A DNA stretch of 5,171 bases from Nitrososphaerota archaeon (GTDB lineage Archaea; Thermoproteota; Nitrososphaeria; Nitrososphaerales; Gagatemarchaeaceae): positions 1 through 5,171 of the forward strand of contig VBPP01000092.1 of NCBI GenBank assembly GCA_005877365.1, read 5' to 3'. The position numbers and the translations under genes are program-made. The notes under the pieces are model-generated. The model was given only the letters and a program-made list of their open reading frames with translations, did no database searches and was not told where the DNA came from. Positions within the stretch are counted from its first letter, which is position 1. Each line of letters begins with the position of its first letter. Positions 3,918 to 5,171 of this stretch are shown one piece after another.

Positions 3918-5156
3918 ATGATGGGGCGGAGAGCTTATCTAACCAGTGTTTCCACTGAAAAAAGAATGACTGAAAAGGTCGATTCGATCTTCAGGAGGGC
4001 CAAGGAGGGAAAAGCGCTATTTGTCAACAGAAAGGTGCTCACTCCCGAGTACGTTCCGGACAAACTTCCTTTCAGAGAGAACCAACTGAACGGAGTCGCC
4101 GAAGTCCTTGCGCCAGTCCTTCACGGCTCGAAACCGTCCAACCTCCTCCTATACGGAAAGACAGGTACTGGAAAGACTGCCGTGGCGAAGTATGTACTTG
4201 GAAGACTTCAAGCCGAGACCTCGGAGTCCGCACTCGCGGTGTCATACGTAAACACGAGAATCGCAGGAACAGAATATAGAACCCTGGCCGAATTCGCCCT
4301 ATCTCTTGGATTATCCCGGAAAGAAATCCCTTTCACCGGGCTCTCCATCGGAGAGCTGATCAGCCGAATCTTCGAGCGAATTCGGTCTGGAGGACGTCAT
4401 GTGATCTTCGTGATCGACGAGATAGACTACTTGGTGAAGTCGCAAGGTGACGGCAGTCTGTACGAGTTCACAAGGGCGGGCGACAGAATAATCCCCGGCT
4501 CTTTGAGTCTGGTAGGCATCTCCAACGACCTGAAATTCAAGGAAGACCTTGACCCACGCGTACTCAGCAGCCTAGGAGAGGAAGAGATGGTCTTTCCCCC
4601 GTACAACGTAGACGAGTTGAAGGAGATTCTGAAGGAGAGAGCTGCCATAGCCTTCGAACCCTCTACATTCTCCGAGTCCGCAATCAATCTATGCGCAGCG
4701 ATGGCCGGGTCCGAACACGGCGATGCGAGGCGGGCGGTGGACTTGTTGAGAATAGCTGGCGAGGTCGGCGAACGCGAAGGGCTGCAGACAATTGACGACA
4801 CATGCGTAAGGAAGGCCTCCGACAAGATGGAACACGACCGCATCGAAGAAGCAGTTCGTTCTCTCCCTCTTCAGAACAAAGTCATACTGCTCGCCGTTTC
4901 GAGGTTCATAGGTGGAACAAATACAGGCGAGGTCTACCTAGCCTATAGTTCGATAGTGAAAAAGACTTCGACGGAGCTACTGACACAACGCCGAGTCAGT
5001 GGCATCCTCGCGGAGTTGGACTTGCTGGGCTTGGTCGAAGCGGCCGTAGTGAGTAAGGGAAGACGTGGGCGAACAAAGAGAATAAGGTTGCTCCTTGAAC
5101 CCGAAACGCTGAACAAAATACTCGGAGAGGATCCTGCACTGGCCGGCCTATTCTAG
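3918..5156 (+). CDS. Orc1/Cdc6 replication initiator (AAA+ ATPase with C-terminal winged helix)
   Basis: The protein binds ORB sites at the origin and recruits the MCM helicase under ATP control. In the 412-residue form the order is: an N-terminal basic segment with YVPDKLPFRENQL (45-57), typical of the family; Walker A GKTGTGKT (80-87); Walker B VIFVIDEID (162-170); sensor 1 GISND (200-204); a DPR motif holding the probable arginine finger (R214); sensor 2 GDARRAVDLL (268-277); and a winged helix from about 305, with SGILAELDLLGLV as a likely recognition segment and a basic wing GRRGRTKRIRL (381-391). All catalytic motifs look intact. ATG 3918 is the longest form. ATG 3966 (396 residues, starting MTEKVDSIFRRA) fits the family equally well or better, because the first 16 residues look atypical. 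It is read away from the adjacent probable origin, the usual archaeal arrangement. Confidence 0.95.
   Translation: MMGRRAYLTSVSTEKRMTEKVDSIFRRAKEGKALFVNRKVLTPEYVPDKLPFRENQLNGVAEVLAPVLHGSKPSNLLLYGKTGTGKTAVAKYVLGRLQAETSESALAVSYVNTRIAGTEYRTLAEFALSLGLSRKEIPFTGLSIGELISRIFERIRSGGRHVIFVIDEIDYLVKSQGDGSLYEFTRAGDRIIPGSLSLVGISNDLKFKEDLDPRVLSSLGEEEMVFPPYNVDELKEILKERAAIAFEPSTFSESAINLCAAMAGSEHGDARRAVDLLRIAGEVGEREGLQTIDDTCVRKASDKMEHDRIEEAVRSLPLQNKVILLAVSRFIGGTNTGEVYLAYSSIVKKTSTELLTQRRVSGILAELDLLGLVEAAVVSKGRRGRTKRIRLLLEPETLNKILGEDPALAGLF
3940..3961 (-). other. Origin recognition box C, weak, in the first codons of orc1/cdc6
   Basis: The minus strand reads TTTCAGTGGAAACACTGG (3960 to 3943). This matches box A over most of the dyad and its following bases, but the G-string is reduced to two G. 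If translation starts at 3966 rather than 3918, this site lies between the alternative TATA element and the ATG, where a bound initiator could repress its own gene. Confidence 0.5.
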
Positions 5157-5171
5157 GAAGCGCCCAACAGA

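Noticed and set aside
5..3950. The 10-base word AACCAGTGTT occurs at 5-14, 1743-1752 and 3941-3950.
   Set aside because: The 1743 copy lies in elf1, where it encodes conserved zinc-ribbon residues, and only the 3941 copy has an ORB-like context. The others look like coincidence.
4427..4843. 138-codon open frame on the minus strand inside orc1/cdc6.
   Set aside because: It is antisense to the AAA+ core, has a serine/leucine-rich product of no recognisable family, and the plus frame has all catalytic motifs.
1..5171. Search for CRISPR arrays, transposases, tRNA/rRNA genes and known defence genes.
   Set aside because: There are no regularly spaced long repeats, no transposase or integrase motifs, no cloverleaf with a T-loop signature, and no defence-family domains were visible.

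Overview
The window is archaeal. It carries a geranylgeranylglyceryl phosphate synthase (archaeal lipid synthesis), an Elf1-type elongation factor (mainly a TACK/Asgard trait among archaea) and an Orc1/Cdc6 initiator. Candidate TATA boxes lie about 25-35 bases before several start codons. Base composition is roughly balanced. A Thaumarchaeota- or Bathyarchaeota-like organism fits best, but the sequence alone does not fix the phylum.

Layout, left to right. (1) 1-254: the 3' part of a small unrecognised gene whose frame is open to the window edge. (2) 270-664: an apparently decayed gene. A perfect 14-bp tandem duplication throws its first frame off, and the rest reads as protein only after further frame changes. 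(3) 665-894: a gene-free stretch with a small hairpin and a T-run that may end the next operon. (4) 895-1902, minus strand: elf1 followed three bases later by the GGGP synthase gene. (5) 1903-2140: a divergent promoter region. (6) 2141-3069, plus strand: a two-gene regulator operon with a GTGA stop/start overlap, encoding a small helical protein and a coiled-coil plus winged-helix protein. (7) 3051-3452, minus strand: a third putative regulator, overlapping its convergent neighbour tail to tail by 19 bp. (8) 3453-3917: a gene-free region that looks like a replication origin. (9) 3918-5156, plus strand: orc1/cdc6.

The strongest result is the probable origin. Two near-identical, inverted origin-recognition-box (ORB) sites have centres 84 bp apart: a TTCCA-S-TGGAAA dyad, four bases, then GGGGTC. 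A third, weaker copy lies in the first codons of orc1/cdc6. The same region holds an unrelated repeat family, GTTCAC, as three close tandem pairs plus a single copy near the neighbouring regulator's start. I do not recognise this family as an archaeal origin element. The helical and winged-helix regulator genes flanking the origin may be connected with it, but that is inference. I saw no CRISPR array, transposase, tRNA, rRNA or recognisable defence system.
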